From the NCBI RefSeq assembly GCF_900114315.1, contig NZ_FOSQ01000003.1:310001-374000 (forward strand): 64,000 nt of DNA, in the 5' to 3' direction. The position numbers and the translations under genes are program-made. Under the pieces are notes generated by a model. It did not search any database and had not been told where the DNA came from. It saw only the letters and a list, made by a program, of their open reading frames with translations. This DNA is from Falsiroseomonas stagni DSM 19981. Its GTDB lineage: Bacteria; Pseudomonadota; Alphaproteobacteria; Acetobacterales; Acetobacteraceae. Positions 35,760 to 44,577 of this stretch are shown here, in pieces. Position 1 is the stretch's first letter. Every line of letters starts with the position of its first letter.

Positions 35760-36248
35760 TCAGGCCCCCCGCGCCAGGCCGCGCCCGGTGACACTGCGCC
35801 CGGTGACGGACCGCCAGACGATCAGCGCATGGCGCACGATCTGCGCGATGGCGAAGATGACGTAGACGGAGAAGACGAGGTCGAAGCGAAGCCCCAGATA
35901 GGCGGTCTTCTCCACCTTCATGAAGGTGACGTAGTCCACCACCGCGGGCAGCGACCAGGTGAAGATCGCGACCACGGCGGTGCCGGTGACGGCATCCGCC
36001 ACGCGCTTCACCGCGGGCTTCATGGCGCCGTAGATGACGTCGAAGCGGATCTCCTCCTCATCCCGCAGCACCAGGCCGGCGCCCCAGAGGATGCCCCAGA
36101 CCCAGCACAGGGTGGAGAACTCGGCCGTCCAGCTCAGCGGTGCGTTCAGCACGTAGCGCGTGACGATCTGCAGCAGGAAGGCGACGAACATCGCCACCAG
36201 CAGGGCGGAGAGCACATCCTCCGCCCGGCGGCCGAGCCAGTGGACCAC
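35760..36248 (-). CDS. dctQ: TRAP transporter small permease (DctQ)
   Basis: 162 residues with four membrane segments. LSALLVAMFVAFLLQIVTRYVLNAPLSWTAEFSTLCWVWGILWGAGLVLRDEEEIRFDVIY is the family signature with the Trp-rich loop. Partners DctM; starts 9 bases after dctP. A small repeated VTGRSVTGRG lies at the C-terminus. Confidence 0.94.
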   Translation of the reverse strand: MVHWLGRRAEDVLSALLVAMFVAFLLQIVTRYVLNAPLSWTAEFSTLCWVWGILWGAGLVLRDEEEIRFDVIYGAMKPAVKRVADAVTGTAVVAIFTWSLPAVVDYVTFMKVEKTAYLGLRFDLVFSVYVIFAIAQIVRHALIVWRSVTGRSVTGRGLARGA

Positions 36249-36257
36249 GACGCGCGA

Positions 36258-37247
36258 TCAGCGGATCGCGTTGATGCGGTCGAGGATCCCCGCCGGCCAG
36301 CCCTGGGACTGGGTGGAGGCGAGGTAGCGGCGCTGCGCCTCCGCCCGGAAGGCATCGACGTTGGGGGCATAGACCTCCAGCCCCTGGGCGCGGAAGAAGT
36401 CCAGCATCTCCTGCTCCTGCGCCACATGGCGGCGGCTGCTTTCCGCGATCGCCTTGTCGGCGGCGGCCTGCATGGCGGCGCGCTGGGCGGGCGTCAGGCC
36501 ATCCCACACGCGGGCGGAGACGGAGAGCAGGTCATAGGCGACAAGGTGGCTGGTCAGGACGAACTGCGTCGTCACCTCATGGAACCGCATGGTGCGGCTG
36601 GTCGGCAGCGGGTTGTCCTGGCCATCCACCGTGCCGGATTGCAGCGCGGTGTAGAGTTCCGCGAAGGCGACCGGCGTCGGGTTGGCGCCGAGTGCCTCGC
36701 CCAGGAACTGCCAGGTCTCCCCGGGCGGCATGCGCAGCTTGATGCCGCGCATGTCGGCCGGCGTCGTGATGCGCGTGCGCGGCTTCAGGTTGACATGGCG
36801 CGTGCCGAAATAGAGCGGGCCGAGCACCTGCACGTTCAGCTGTTCGCGCGCCATGCGCTTGAAGTCGTCGCCGATCGGGCTGGCGAAGACCTTGGTCATG
36901 TGGTCGACGTCGCGGAACAGGTAGGCCGACGCCATCACGGACCAGGCGGGAATCTGGCGGGAGAAATCCTGCGGCGCGAGGTTCGCCATCTCCACATTGC
37001 CGCGCTGGATCGCGACCAGTTCCGTGCCCTGGCGGAACAGCGTGGCGTTGAGGTGGAGTTCGACGTCGAAATCGGCCGCCAGGTCGCGCTGGAAACCCTT
37101 CATCGCATCCGCGCGGATGTCCTGGTCGGAGAAGACGGCGGTGAAGCGGATGCGGCGGCGCTGCTGGGCGCGGGCCGGCAGGACCGGCGCGGTGGCCAGC
37201 GCGGCGGCGGCGGCCAGCAGCGGGCGGCGCCCGATGAGCGATGACAT
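36258..37247 (-). CDS. dctP: TRAP substrate-binding protein (DctP)
   Basis: 329 residues with a Tat-like signal (MSSLIGRRPLLAAAAALATAPVLPARAQ). Typical DctP pieces: RIRFTAVFSDQDIRADAMKGFQRDLA, DMRGIKLRMPPGETWQFLGEALGANPTPVAFAELYTALQSGTVDGQDNPLPTS with the substrate-anchoring Arg. First gene of a six-gene minus-strand operon (dctP-dctQ-dctM-aroQ-two hydrolases), divergent from two GntR genes. Confidence 0.95.
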   Translation of the reverse strand: MSSLIGRRPLLAAAAALATAPVLPARAQQRRRIRFTAVFSDQDIRADAMKGFQRDLAADFDVELHLNATLFRQGTELVAIQRGNVEMANLAPQDFSRQIPAWSVMASAYLFRDVDHMTKVFASPIGDDFKRMAREQLNVQVLGPLYFGTRHVNLKPRTRITTPADMRGIKLRMPPGETWQFLGEALGANPTPVAFAELYTALQSGTVDGQDNPLPTSRTMRFHEVTTQFVLTSHLVAYDLLSVSARVWDGLTPAQRAAMQAAADKAIAESSRRHVAQEQEMLDFFRAQGLEVYAPNVDAFRAEAQRRYLASTQSQGWPAGILDRINAIR

Positions 37248-37341
37248 GGCGTTCTTCCTTCCCTCGGTCGTCCTTGGCCGCCAGGCGGCATGGAGGCGGA
37301 AGGCTACTGGCGGCGATACCGGCGATCAAGCGGGATTTCCG

Positions 37342-37359
37342 CTGATATCGGAGATTCAG
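37342..37359. promoter_or_regulatory. Imperfect palindrome in the dctP-gntR divergent gap
   Basis: CTGATATC-GGA-GATTCAG is a near-palindrome (arms differ by one inserted T) in the 180-base gap between dctP and the first of two GntR genes. Candidate operator. Confidence 0.3.
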
Positions 37360-37427
37360 TCTTTCATCCGATGTTGCGGCAGCCGATCCGCCGGCCAATA
37401 CTGCGCCTGCCAGGGAGGGACAGCGCG

Positions 37428-38147
37428 GTGATCCGCAGCACCGGCGGCAGCGGGGAGGGGGAGGGCGGCGATGCCGCCTATCGCCGGCTGCGCGCCGATG
37501 TCGTGCTCGGCCGGCTGCGGCCGGGGCAGAAGCTCGGCCTCGATGCGCTGCGGCGGGAGTACGGCTTCGGCGTCGGCACGCTGCGGGAGGCGCTGAACCG
37601 CCTGGCGAGCGAGGATCTGGTGGTGGCGGAAGGACAGCGCGGCTTCACCGTCGCCCCCGTCTCCGCCGCCGATTTCTGCGAGATCGCCGATCTGCGCCTG
37701 CTGCTGGAACGGCACGCCATCACGCTGTCCTTCGCCGCGGGGGATCTGGACTGGGAAGGCCGCGTGGTCGGCGCCCACCACAAGCTGGCGGTGCTGGAAC
37801 GCCGCCTGCTGGCCGGGGAGGCAGCGGACGCCATGCTCTGGAAGCGCTGCGACCGCGACTTCCACCAGGCGCTGATCGATGCCTGCGGCAGCGCCGTGCT
37901 GATGGAAAGCTATGCGGCGGCCTATGACCGCTACCTCCGCTACCAGATGGTCGCGGTGGTCTTCCGCGGCGCCGTCGCGGCCGGGCAGCACGCACAGCTG
38001 CTGGACTGCGCCTTGCGGCGGGACGCGGAGGGCGCGGGCCGGTTGCTGGAAGCCCATATCGCGGGCTGCGTCGACCAGGTGCTGAACGACGACGCCCTGG
38101 CACCCTTCGCGGCGGCGCCGCGACGCCGCCCGGCGAGGCCGGCATGA
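37428..38147 (+). CDS. GntR-family regulator, FCD subfamily (first of a tandem pair)
   Basis: 239 residues from the GTG at 37428, preceded by AGGGAGGGA at 7 bases; an earlier frame start at 37290 lies in the promoter gap. Winged helix AYRRLRADVVLGRLRPGQKLGLDALRREYGFGVGTLREALNRLASEDLVVAEGQRGFTVAP and FCD domain with DRDFHQALIDACGS. Divergent from the dctP operon, which it likely controls. Its stop overlaps the next GntR gene by 4 bases. Confidence 0.9.
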   Translation: MIRSTGGSGEGEGGDAAYRRLRADVVLGRLRPGQKLGLDALRREYGFGVGTLREALNRLASEDLVVAEGQRGFTVAPVSAADFCEIADLRLLLERHAITLSFAAGDLDWEGRVVGAHHKLAVLERRLLAGEAADAMLWKRCDRDFHQALIDACGSAVLMESYAAAYDRYLRYQMVAVVFRGAVAAGQHAQLLDCALRRDAEGAGRLLEAHIAGCVDQVLNDDALAPFAAAPRRRPARPA

Positions 38148-38818
38148 CGGCCCCGTCTGAAACGGCCCCGTCTGAAACAGCGGGGGAGCGCGCCTATCGC
38201 CTGATCCGCGCCGATATCCTGCGCGGCGTGCTGGAGCCCGGGCGCAAGCTGAAGCTGGATGCGCTGCGCGACGCCTATGATGCCGGCGTCGGCACGCTGC
38301 GGGAGACGCTGTCGCGCCTGGTGGCGGAACGCCTGGTGATCGCCGAGGGCCAGCGCGGCTTCGAAGTCGCGCCCTTCTCGCCCACGGAACTGCGGGAGCT
38401 GGCGGGCCTCCGCCTGCTGCTGGAAGGCCATGCGATGGAACAATCCTTCCGCGCCGGCGATGTGGAGTGGGAGGCGCGGGTCGTCGCCGCGCATCACAAG
38501 CTGTCCCTGATGGAGGAAAGGCTGCTTGCGGGGGATGGGGCGGCGCTGGACGGGTGGCGACGCTTCGATGCCCAGTTCCACCAGAGCCTGATCGCGGCCT
38601 GCGGATCGCGCACGCTGATGGCGATGCATGCCGCGATGTTCGACCGCTACCAGCGCTACCAGAACCGGGCACTCGGCTTTCGCGGCGCGATCGCGGCCGG
38701 GGAACATGCGGCGCTGCGCGATGCCGCGTTGCGGCGCGATTCCGGCGCCGCGCGGCGCATCCTGGACGCCCATATCCTGGGCGGCGTGAACCACGCCCTG
38801 GCGAGCGGCTTCCTGTAG
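38144..38818 (+). CDS. GntR-family regulator, FCD subfamily (second of a tandem pair)
   Basis: 224 residues, clearly paralogous to the preceding gene: GVGTLRE(A/T)L.RL......V(V/I)AEGQRGF, HHKL..(L/M)E.RLLAG and F.(A/G)A(V/I)AAG(Q/E)HA.L are shared in the same order. The N-terminus repeats Thr-Ala-Pro-Ser-Glu twice from a 15-bp DNA duplication. A recent duplication is likely, and the two could form heterodimers. Co-translated with the first copy. Confidence 0.9.
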   Translation: MTAPSETAPSETAGERAYRLIRADILRGVLEPGRKLKLDALRDAYDAGVGTLRETLSRLVAERLVIAEGQRGFEVAPFSPTELRELAGLRLLLEGHAMEQSFRAGDVEWEARVVAAHHKLSLMEERLLAGDGAALDGWRRFDAQFHQSLIAACGSRTLMAMHAAMFDRYQRYQNRALGFRGAIAAGEHAALRDAALRRDSGAARRILDAHILGGVNHALASGFL

Positions 38819-38912
38819 CGCCGGCACCGGCCCTTGGCGGGCGTGGGCATTCGCCGTAATCGCAGCGCCAACATCCGCAGCCCCGCCGCGGCAGCAAAGG
38901 AACCACCCGCCC

Positions 38913-40391
38913 ATGTCGTGCTCCGAGATCGAGAAGGCGGAGGCGATCGTCGCCGCGGTGACGGGCACGCTGGACCTGGCCCATGGCGCGGACCAGGACG
39001 TGGTGCCGGTCAACCTCTATGCCGATGAGGAGGCGTTCCGCCTGGCGCATCCGGCGGCGACGCGGATCGGGCCCGCCGATCACCCGCGCATCGCCCGGAC
39101 CGTCGCGCGGGCGCTGCACCGGCACGGCTTCGAGGTGGCCGTGCATGTGCTGCGCGCCGCGCCGATGCGCGCCTGGCTGGCGGCGCAGGGGGGGGATGCC
39201 GACCTCTCGGCCTATCCCGGGGAGCCCGCGGACAGGCTTTCCGGCGATGCGGCGCTGCGGGCCCTCGGCCTGCGGGCCGCGGACCTGCGCGAGGCGCCGC
39301 GCAAGCCCTCCACCGGCCGGACGCTGGCCGCGCGCATCGCGCGCTGGGCGACCGACCCGGAGGCCGATGAGGACCAGATCGACCTGCTGACGGAGGAATT
39401 GCTGTCCCAGCGCCTGGACGGGGCGCTCGGCGTGGTGGAATCGATGCTGGAGCCCCAGGACTACGCCTATGCCCGCCAGGCCATCGAATTCGCGGCAGCG
39501 ACCCATGTGGTGGGCGAGGCGGGGGAGGAACGCCTGGCGGCCCTGTTCGTCAGCCCGGTGCTGCGCCACGGGGAGGAACCGCGCGACCCCGCGATCCCGG
39601 CGACGCTGCAGGCGGCGCTGACGGAGGTCGCGATCGACCCGGCCTTCACGCCGGTGATCCTGGCGCCCTTCTGGATTGCGACCGCCGCCATCGCGCGGCT
39701 CCGCCCGTCCGATCTGCGGGAGGCCGCGGAGGCGCTGGTGAACGGGCAGGAACCGCCGATCCCGCGCGCGGCGCCGCTGGACCGCGATGTCTGCCTGCTC
39801 GGCCTGACCGTCTCCGTCGAGCCCGCGGGGGACCAGCCGGACGAGGCCGAGACGGGCGCGCGGCTGGACCGGTGGGAGGCGATCATCGCCGAGGCCGCGG
39901 GGGGTGGGCAGGCCTCCGCCCCGCTGCCGCTGGCGATGGCGCTGGACCTGCTGCGCCGCGCCAGGCTCGCCATCCCCGATGATGGACCCGCGGATGAGGA
40001 GGAGGGCGAGGAGGAACCGGCGGTGGACGAGGCGTTGATCGCGGCGCTGGCCGGGCACCTCGCCGGCATCGGCACCGGCAGCGCGCTGATCACCGGGGAG
40101 GAGGGTGGCGTCGTGGCGCTGTCCATCGCCGATGGCGTGGTCGACATGGCGCTGGAGGATCTGGTCGAGGTGCTGGCCGAAGCCCTGGCGGAGGGCGGCA
40201 TCCTGTTCGTGGTGCCGGCGACCGCCGGGGCGGCCCGGGGCCATGCCTATGTGCTGGAGCGCGGGGAGGCCGAGGGCGTCTCCGCCGCCGATGCGGCGGC
40301 AATGTTCGCGGAGGAAGCGCCGGCCGACTGGGCCGCCGCCCCCGCCGCCTGGGCGGATGCGCCCCCGCTGGACTACGACCCCGGCGCCTGA
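38913..40391 (+). CDS. Large acidic protein of unknown function
   Basis: 492 residues, no signal peptide or membrane segment, strongly acidic, with an Asp/Glu cluster near 360 (DEEEGEEEP). The middle part, RLAALFVSPVLRHG then VILAPFWIATAAIARLRPSDLREAAEALVNG, faintly recalls the DUF2863 type of cytoplasmic protein, but I cannot confirm this. An N-terminal segment FEVAVHVLRAAPMRAWLAAQG may bind a small partner. It stands alone between the GntR pair and the IclR gene, with normal codon use for this genome, so it is a resident gene. Confidence 0.7.
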   Translation: MSCSEIEKAEAIVAAVTGTLDLAHGADQDVVPVNLYADEEAFRLAHPAATRIGPADHPRIARTVARALHRHGFEVAVHVLRAAPMRAWLAAQGGDADLSAYPGEPADRLSGDAALRALGLRAADLREAPRKPSTGRTLAARIARWATDPEADEDQIDLLTEELLSQRLDGALGVVESMLEPQDYAYARQAIEFAAATHVVGEAGEERLAALFVSPVLRHGEEPRDPAIPATLQAALTEVAIDPAFTPVILAPFWIATAAIARLRPSDLREAAEALVNGQEPPIPRAAPLDRDVCLLGLTVSVEPAGDQPDEAETGARLDRWEAIIAEAAGGGQASAPLPLAMALDLLRRARLAIPDDGPADEEEGEEEPAVDEALIAALAGHLAGIGTGSALITGEEGGVVALSIADGVVDMALEDLVEVLAEALAEGGILFVVPATAGAARGHAYVLERGEAEGVSAADAAAMFAEEAPADWAAAPAAWADAPPLDYDPGA

Positions 40392-40403
40392 CGGGCGCGC
40401 GGC

Positions 40404-41177
40404 CTATCCCGCCACGGCCTGCCCGATCTGCGCGGCAGCCGTGGCCAGGGCAGCGCGCATCGCGGCCTCGTCCGGCTTGTCCATCAGGCCGAAGCTCGTG
40501 CTCAGTCCGGCGCGGATGCGCCCGTCCCGCCCGATGATCGGCACGCCGAGGGAACGGAGCCCGAGCCGCAATTCCTGGTCCACCAGGCAGGAGCCAGCCT
40601 GCCGCACCGCGGCCAGGCCGGCCAGCACATCCGGCACCGCGACGCGGGTGAAGGGCGTGTAGGCGTCGAGCGGCCCGGGCCCGAGCAGCGCCGCCACCTG
40701 CGCCGGTTCCAGCCAGGCCAGCAGCACGCGCCCGATCGCGGTGGCATGGGCGGGCAGGCGGGTGCCGACGGAGCGGTCCAGCCCCGCCACGGGGTTCGGC
40801 GCGGCATAGGCCACATAGACGACCTCCGCCCCATCCAGCACACCCACGGCGCAGGGATGGCCGAGCCGCGCGGCCAGCGGCCCGATATGGCGCTGCGCGT
40901 CCCGCCACCAGGGCTGGGAGGCGAGATAGGCATAGCCGAGGTCGAGCACCGCGGGGCGCAGGGCGAAGTGCTTGCCATCCTCGCTGGCGACATAGCCGAG
41001 GGCCTGCAGCGTCAGCAGCAGCCGCCGCGCCGCGGCCCGGCTGATGCCGGCCTGCGCCGCGGCCTCCGACAGCGTCAGGCGCGGCCGGTCCGCCCCGAAG
41101 GCACGGATGACCGCCAGGCCGCGGTCGAGGCTCTGCACATAGTCGCCATCGGCAGGCTGCTCTTGACGCTGCGGCAT
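40404..41177 (-). CDS. IclR-family transcriptional regulator
   Basis: 257 residues. Winged helix (VQSLDRGLAVIRAFGADRPRLTLSEAAAQAGISRAAARRLLLTLQALGYVASEDGKHFALRP) and the GAF-like effector domain (VGTRLPAHATAIGRVLLAWL ... GLRSLGVPIIGRDGRIRAGLSTS). It is of the PcaR/PobR type that controls aromatic-acid catabolism. Start at the ATG at 41177. Divergent from a CoA-ligase operon with a perfect palindrome in the 100-base gap. Confidence 0.92.
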   Translation of the reverse strand: MPQRQEQPADGDYVQSLDRGLAVIRAFGADRPRLTLSEAAAQAGISRAAARRLLLTLQALGYVASEDGKHFALRPAVLDLGYAYLASQPWWRDAQRHIGPLAARLGHPCAVGVLDGAEVVYVAYAAPNPVAGLDRSVGTRLPAHATAIGRVLLAWLEPAQVAALLGPGPLDAYTPFTRVAVPDVLAGLAAVRQAGSCLVDQELRLGLRSLGVPIIGRDGRIRAGLSTSFGLMDKPDEAAMRAALATAAAQIGQAVAG

Positions 41178-41211
41178 GGGGATTCCAGTGTTGTGCGCAA
41201 TACGCCCTTGA

Positions 41212-41228
41212 TGTGCGATAATCGCACA
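41212..41228. promoter_or_regulatory. Perfect palindrome, likely IclR operator
   Basis: TGTGCGA-TAA-TCGCACA, 7-bp arms with a 3-base spacer, between the divergent IclR and CoA-ligase genes. A further TGTGCG half-site lies at 41192-41197, 20 bases away. Confidence 0.65.
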
Positions 41229-41278
41229 AATTGAGGGGCTGCGCCAGTCCCGGCCGGGGGCGGGCAGGAAGGTGATGG

Positions 41279-42688
41279 ATGTCCGCTCGCGTGCCGCCGC
41301 GCTATCACGAGGCCATCGACCTGGACGCGCTGTGCCAGGAATTCCCGCCGGCGCCCGAATTCTTCGACACGGTCTGGACCCTGCCGGAGGAAGCGCTGCG
41401 CGCGCGGCGGGAAGCGGCCTTCCTGAAGCAGATGGAGCGCGCCTGGCAGGTGCCCTTCTACCGGCGCCGCTGGTCGGCAGCGGGGCTGCAACCCGGCGAT
41501 ATCCGTTCGCTCGACGACCTGAAGCTGATCCCGACCTTCTCCGTGCATGACATGCGGGAAAGCCTGGAGCGCGACCCCTTCTGGCCCGATTATTTCGGCG
41601 TGAATCCGGCGACGGACGAGGCACTGCCGCTGGTGTTCCAGACCTCCGGCGGCACCACGGGCCTGCCGCGGCCGATGATGTTCGCGCCGAGGGACCGGGA
41701 GGTGATGAATATCGTTACCGGAAGGCGGTTGTTCATGCAGGGGGTGCGTCCCTTCGACCGCCTGCAGGTCACGCTGTCGCTCGGCCTGCCGAATGGCGGG
41801 CTGCTGGTGCGGGAGGGAATCCAGAAATACACGGGCGCGGTGCCGATCATGACGGGATCGGGCGCGCAGACGCCGACGCGCCGGCAGATCGAGCTGATGC
41901 GCGCCTGGGGCGTCACGCACCTCATCGGCTTTCCCGCCTATCTCCGCCACATGGCGCTGGTGGCGCGGGACGAACTCGGGCTCGACCCGCGGGGCTTCGG
42001 CATCAAGGGGCTGATCACCCATCTCGGCGTGGAGGATCGCGGCACGCTGGAGGAGCTGTGGGGCGCCGATGTCTACGACACCTACGGGATGAACGAATTC
42101 GGCAGCGTCGCCGTGGACTGCGCCGAGAAGAGCGGCATGCATGTCTTCGAGGATTGCTTCGCGGTCGAGGTCCTGGGCCTGCCCGATGAGCACGGCACGC
42201 GCCGCCTGGCCGCGGAGGGCGAGGACGGCAGCGCCATCGTCACGACCTTCTTCAAGCATGTCGCGCCGATGATCCGCTTCGACACCAACGACATCACCAG
42301 CTTCGCCCCGGGCCGCTGCGCCTGCGGCAGCACGCATCGCCGCATCACCGGCATCCGCGGCCGCGCGGATGGGATGGTGAAGCTGCGCGGCGTGAATGTG
42401 TTCCCCGAGGCGATCGGTGCGCTCGTCGCGGCCGATCCGCGCGGCAATGGTGAATTCCTCTGTGTGCTGGAGCGCGGTGAACGCATGGTCGTGCGCGTCG
42501 AGATGTCTGACGGCAGTGTTGCGGCGGATGTCTTCGCGGCGGACCTCGCGGGCCGCTTCAAGGAAGCGCTTTCCGTCAGGCTGGAGGTGGAGGTGGTCCC
42601 GAAGGGAACGCTTGCGCCGCTCACGGGCCTCGACACCACCTCGAAGATCCGCCGGCTGATCGACCGCCGCGCGGTGCAGGAAGCCTGA
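41279..42688 (+). CDS. Phenylacetate-CoA-ligase-like acyl-CoA synthetase
   Basis: 469 residues of the ANL superfamily, PaaK-like. VFQTSGGTTGLPRPMMF is the ATP-binding loop, DTYGMNEFGSVAVDC the AMP motif, MIRFDTNDITSF the conserved Arg/Asp, and GRADGMVKLRGVNVFPEAIG the hinge. Activates a carboxylate, probably aromatic, to a CoA thioester. Followed after 1 base by an amidohydrolase and then a Bug receptor, forming a small operon under the divergent IclR gene. Confidence 0.9.
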   Translation: MSARVPPRYHEAIDLDALCQEFPPAPEFFDTVWTLPEEALRARREAAFLKQMERAWQVPFYRRRWSAAGLQPGDIRSLDDLKLIPTFSVHDMRESLERDPFWPDYFGVNPATDEALPLVFQTSGGTTGLPRPMMFAPRDREVMNIVTGRRLFMQGVRPFDRLQVTLSLGLPNGGLLVREGIQKYTGAVPIMTGSGAQTPTRRQIELMRAWGVTHLIGFPAYLRHMALVARDELGLDPRGFGIKGLITHLGVEDRGTLEELWGADVYDTYGMNEFGSVAVDCAEKSGMHVFEDCFAVEVLGLPDEHGTRRLAAEGEDGSAIVTTFFKHVAPMIRFDTNDITSFAPGRCACGSTHRRITGIRGRADGMVKLRGVNVFPEAIGALVAADPRGNGEFLCVLERGERMVVRVEMSDGSVAADVFAADLAGRFKEALSVRLEVEVVPKGTLAPLTGLDTTSKIRRLIDRRAVQEA

Positions 42689-42689
42689 C

Positions 42690-43556
42690 ATGCGGATGCT
42701 GGACGCCCATTCCCACTGGGGCACGAAGCGCGGCTACCTGTTCCGCACGCCGGAAGCCCTGGCCCGGCAGCAGGCGATCTGGGGCACGGAGGTGGAGTAT
42801 TTCACCGAGGACGGCATGTGCGACGAATTCGTCCGGCACGAGACGCGCGCGATCCTCGACCTGTCCTATCCGAAGTTCTGGCCGATCGAGGAGATGCGGG
42901 CGGAGAACGACTACGCCTTCGACCTCGCGCGCCGTCGCCCGGATGCCATCGCCGGCCACTGGCTGCAATTCGATCCGCGCCGCGGCTATGAGAGCATCAA
43001 GGAGTTCGAGCGTGCGCTGGGCGCCGGCGCGGGCTTCGTCGGCATCGGCGTGAACGGCCAGGTCACGGGCGTGCCGGCCAGCGATCCGCGCTGGGACGTC
43101 TTCTACCAGGCGGCGCAGGCCCATGGCACGCCGGTGATGATCCTGACCGGCCTGACCGGCATCGGCCAGGGCCTGCCGGGCGGCGATGGCATCGAACTCG
43201 ACCACGGCCATCCCCGGCACATCGACAACGTCGCCTCGCGCTATCCGAAGCTGAAGATCCTCGCCGCGCGCCCCGCCTATCCCTGGCAGGACGAGATGCT
43301 GGCGATCCTGCGGCACAAGCCGAATGTCAGCTACGAACTGCATGGCTGGGGGCCGAAGCGCTATTCGCCGGAACTCCGCAAGGCGATCGCCACCTGGCTG
43401 CAGGACCGCGTGATGTTCGGCTGCGACTTCCCGGTGCTGCGGCACGCCAAGCTGAAGGCGGACTGGCTCTCCATGGGCTTCGCCGACGATATCCTGGCGA
43501 AGGTCCTGCACCGCAACGCGGAAGCCTATTTCGGCCTGGGGGAAACAACGACATGA
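42690..43556 (+). CDS. Amidohydrolase-2 family protein with altered metal site
   Basis: 288 residues, TIM-barrel ACMSD-like family that decarboxylates or hydrates ring-cleavage products. MLDAHSHWG gives the His-x-His pair and VMFGCDFPVLRH the Asp. The third-strand motif, normally 'H-x-G-x-P-W', reads ILAARPAYPWQDEM here, so a metal-binding His is Arg. A subfamily with this change may use the site differently or not be a hydrolase. Its stop overlaps the Bug receptor start by 4 bases. Confidence 0.82.
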   Translation: MRMLDAHSHWGTKRGYLFRTPEALARQQAIWGTEVEYFTEDGMCDEFVRHETRAILDLSYPKFWPIEEMRAENDYAFDLARRRPDAIAGHWLQFDPRRGYESIKEFERALGAGAGFVGIGVNGQVTGVPASDPRWDVFYQAAQAHGTPVMILTGLTGIGQGLPGGDGIELDHGHPRHIDNVASRYPKLKILAARPAYPWQDEMLAILRHKPNVSYELHGWGPKRYSPELRKAIATWLQDRVMFGCDFPVLRHAKLKADWLSMGFADDILAKVLHRNAEAYFGLGETTT

Positions 43557-44533
43557 ACGATGCCATGAAGAGGCGAACCGTCCTGGCCGCGGCGGCGGGC
43601 GTGCTGGGCGCGGCCCCGGGCGCCAGGGCGCAGGCGGCCTTCCCGGCCCGCCAGGTGCAGATCGTGGTGCCCTTCCCGCCGGGTGGCGCCACGGACCTGA
43701 TGGCGCGGCTGCTGGTGGAGCCCATGACCCGCTCGCTCGGCCAGTCCGTGATCGTGGAGAACCGCGCCGGCGCGACCGGGGCGATCGGTGCCCAGGCCGT
43801 GGCGCGGGCGCCGGCCGATGGCCACACCATCCTGATGGGCACGGCCAGCGTGAATTCGGTGCTGACGGCCGTCCGGCCCGATGTGGGCTACGACACGCTG
43901 CGGGACTTCGCGCCGATCCTGCTGGTGGCGAGCTTTCCCAACATGCTGGTCGTGCATCCTTCCGTCCCCGCGACCAGTATCGCGGAACTCGTGGCCCTGC
44001 TGCGCCGGGCGCCGGACAGCCTGACCTTCGCCAGCAGCGGCATCGGATCCTCCGTCCACCTGGCGGGGGAGTTGTTCAAGCTGATGACGGGCACGCAGAT
44101 GACGCATGTGCCCTATCGCGGCAGCGCGCCGGCGGTGACGGACCTGCTGGCCGGGCGCGTCAGCATGATGTTCGACAACATGACGACCGTGCTGCCCCAT
44201 GTGCAGCGCGGCCAGCTTCGGGCCCTCGGCGTCACGGGGCGGGAACGGTCATCGATGACGCCGGAGGTACCGGCCATCGCGGAAACCCTGGCGGGCTATG
44301 ACGCGACATCCTGGGTCGGCCTGATGGCGCCGGCGCGGACACCCGATGCCGTGGTGCAGCGCCTGGCCGCCGATGCCCGCGACGCCCTGGCCCAGCCCGT
44401 CATCGCCAACCGGATGCGCGAACTCGGCGCCGATATCGGTGGCGGATCGCCCCAGGACTTCGTCCGCTTCCTGGAGGAGGATGTGGCGAAGTGGCGGCGC
44501 GTGGTGCGGGACGCCGGCGTGAAGCCGGAATAG
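43553..44533 (+). CDS. Bug (TctC-like) periplasmic solute receptor
   Basis: 326 residues with a Tat-like signal (MKRRTVLAAAAGVLGAAPGARA). FPARQVQIVVPFPPGGATDLMARLL, VIVENRAGATGAIGAQAVARAPADGHTILMG and THVPYRGSAPAVTDLLAGRVSMMFDN are typical. Likely binds the acid activated by the CoA ligase two genes earlier. ATGs at 43553 and 43565 are both possible starts. Confidence 0.93.
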   Translation: MNDAMKRRTVLAAAAGVLGAAPGARAQAAFPARQVQIVVPFPPGGATDLMARLLVEPMTRSLGQSVIVENRAGATGAIGAQAVARAPADGHTILMGTASVNSVLTAVRPDVGYDTLRDFAPILLVASFPNMLVVHPSVPATSIAELVALLRRAPDSLTFASSGIGSSVHLAGELFKLMTGTQMTHVPYRGSAPAVTDLLAGRVSMMFDNMTTVLPHVQRGQLRALGVTGRERSSMTPEVPAIAETLAGYDATSWVGLMAPARTPDAVVQRLAADARDALAQPVIANRMRELGADIGGGSPQDFVRFLEEDVAKWRRVVRDAGVKPE

Positions 44534-44577
44534 CGCGCCGTCGCCGCCCGGGCGGGTTTCACGAAGGCGCCGCCGAT

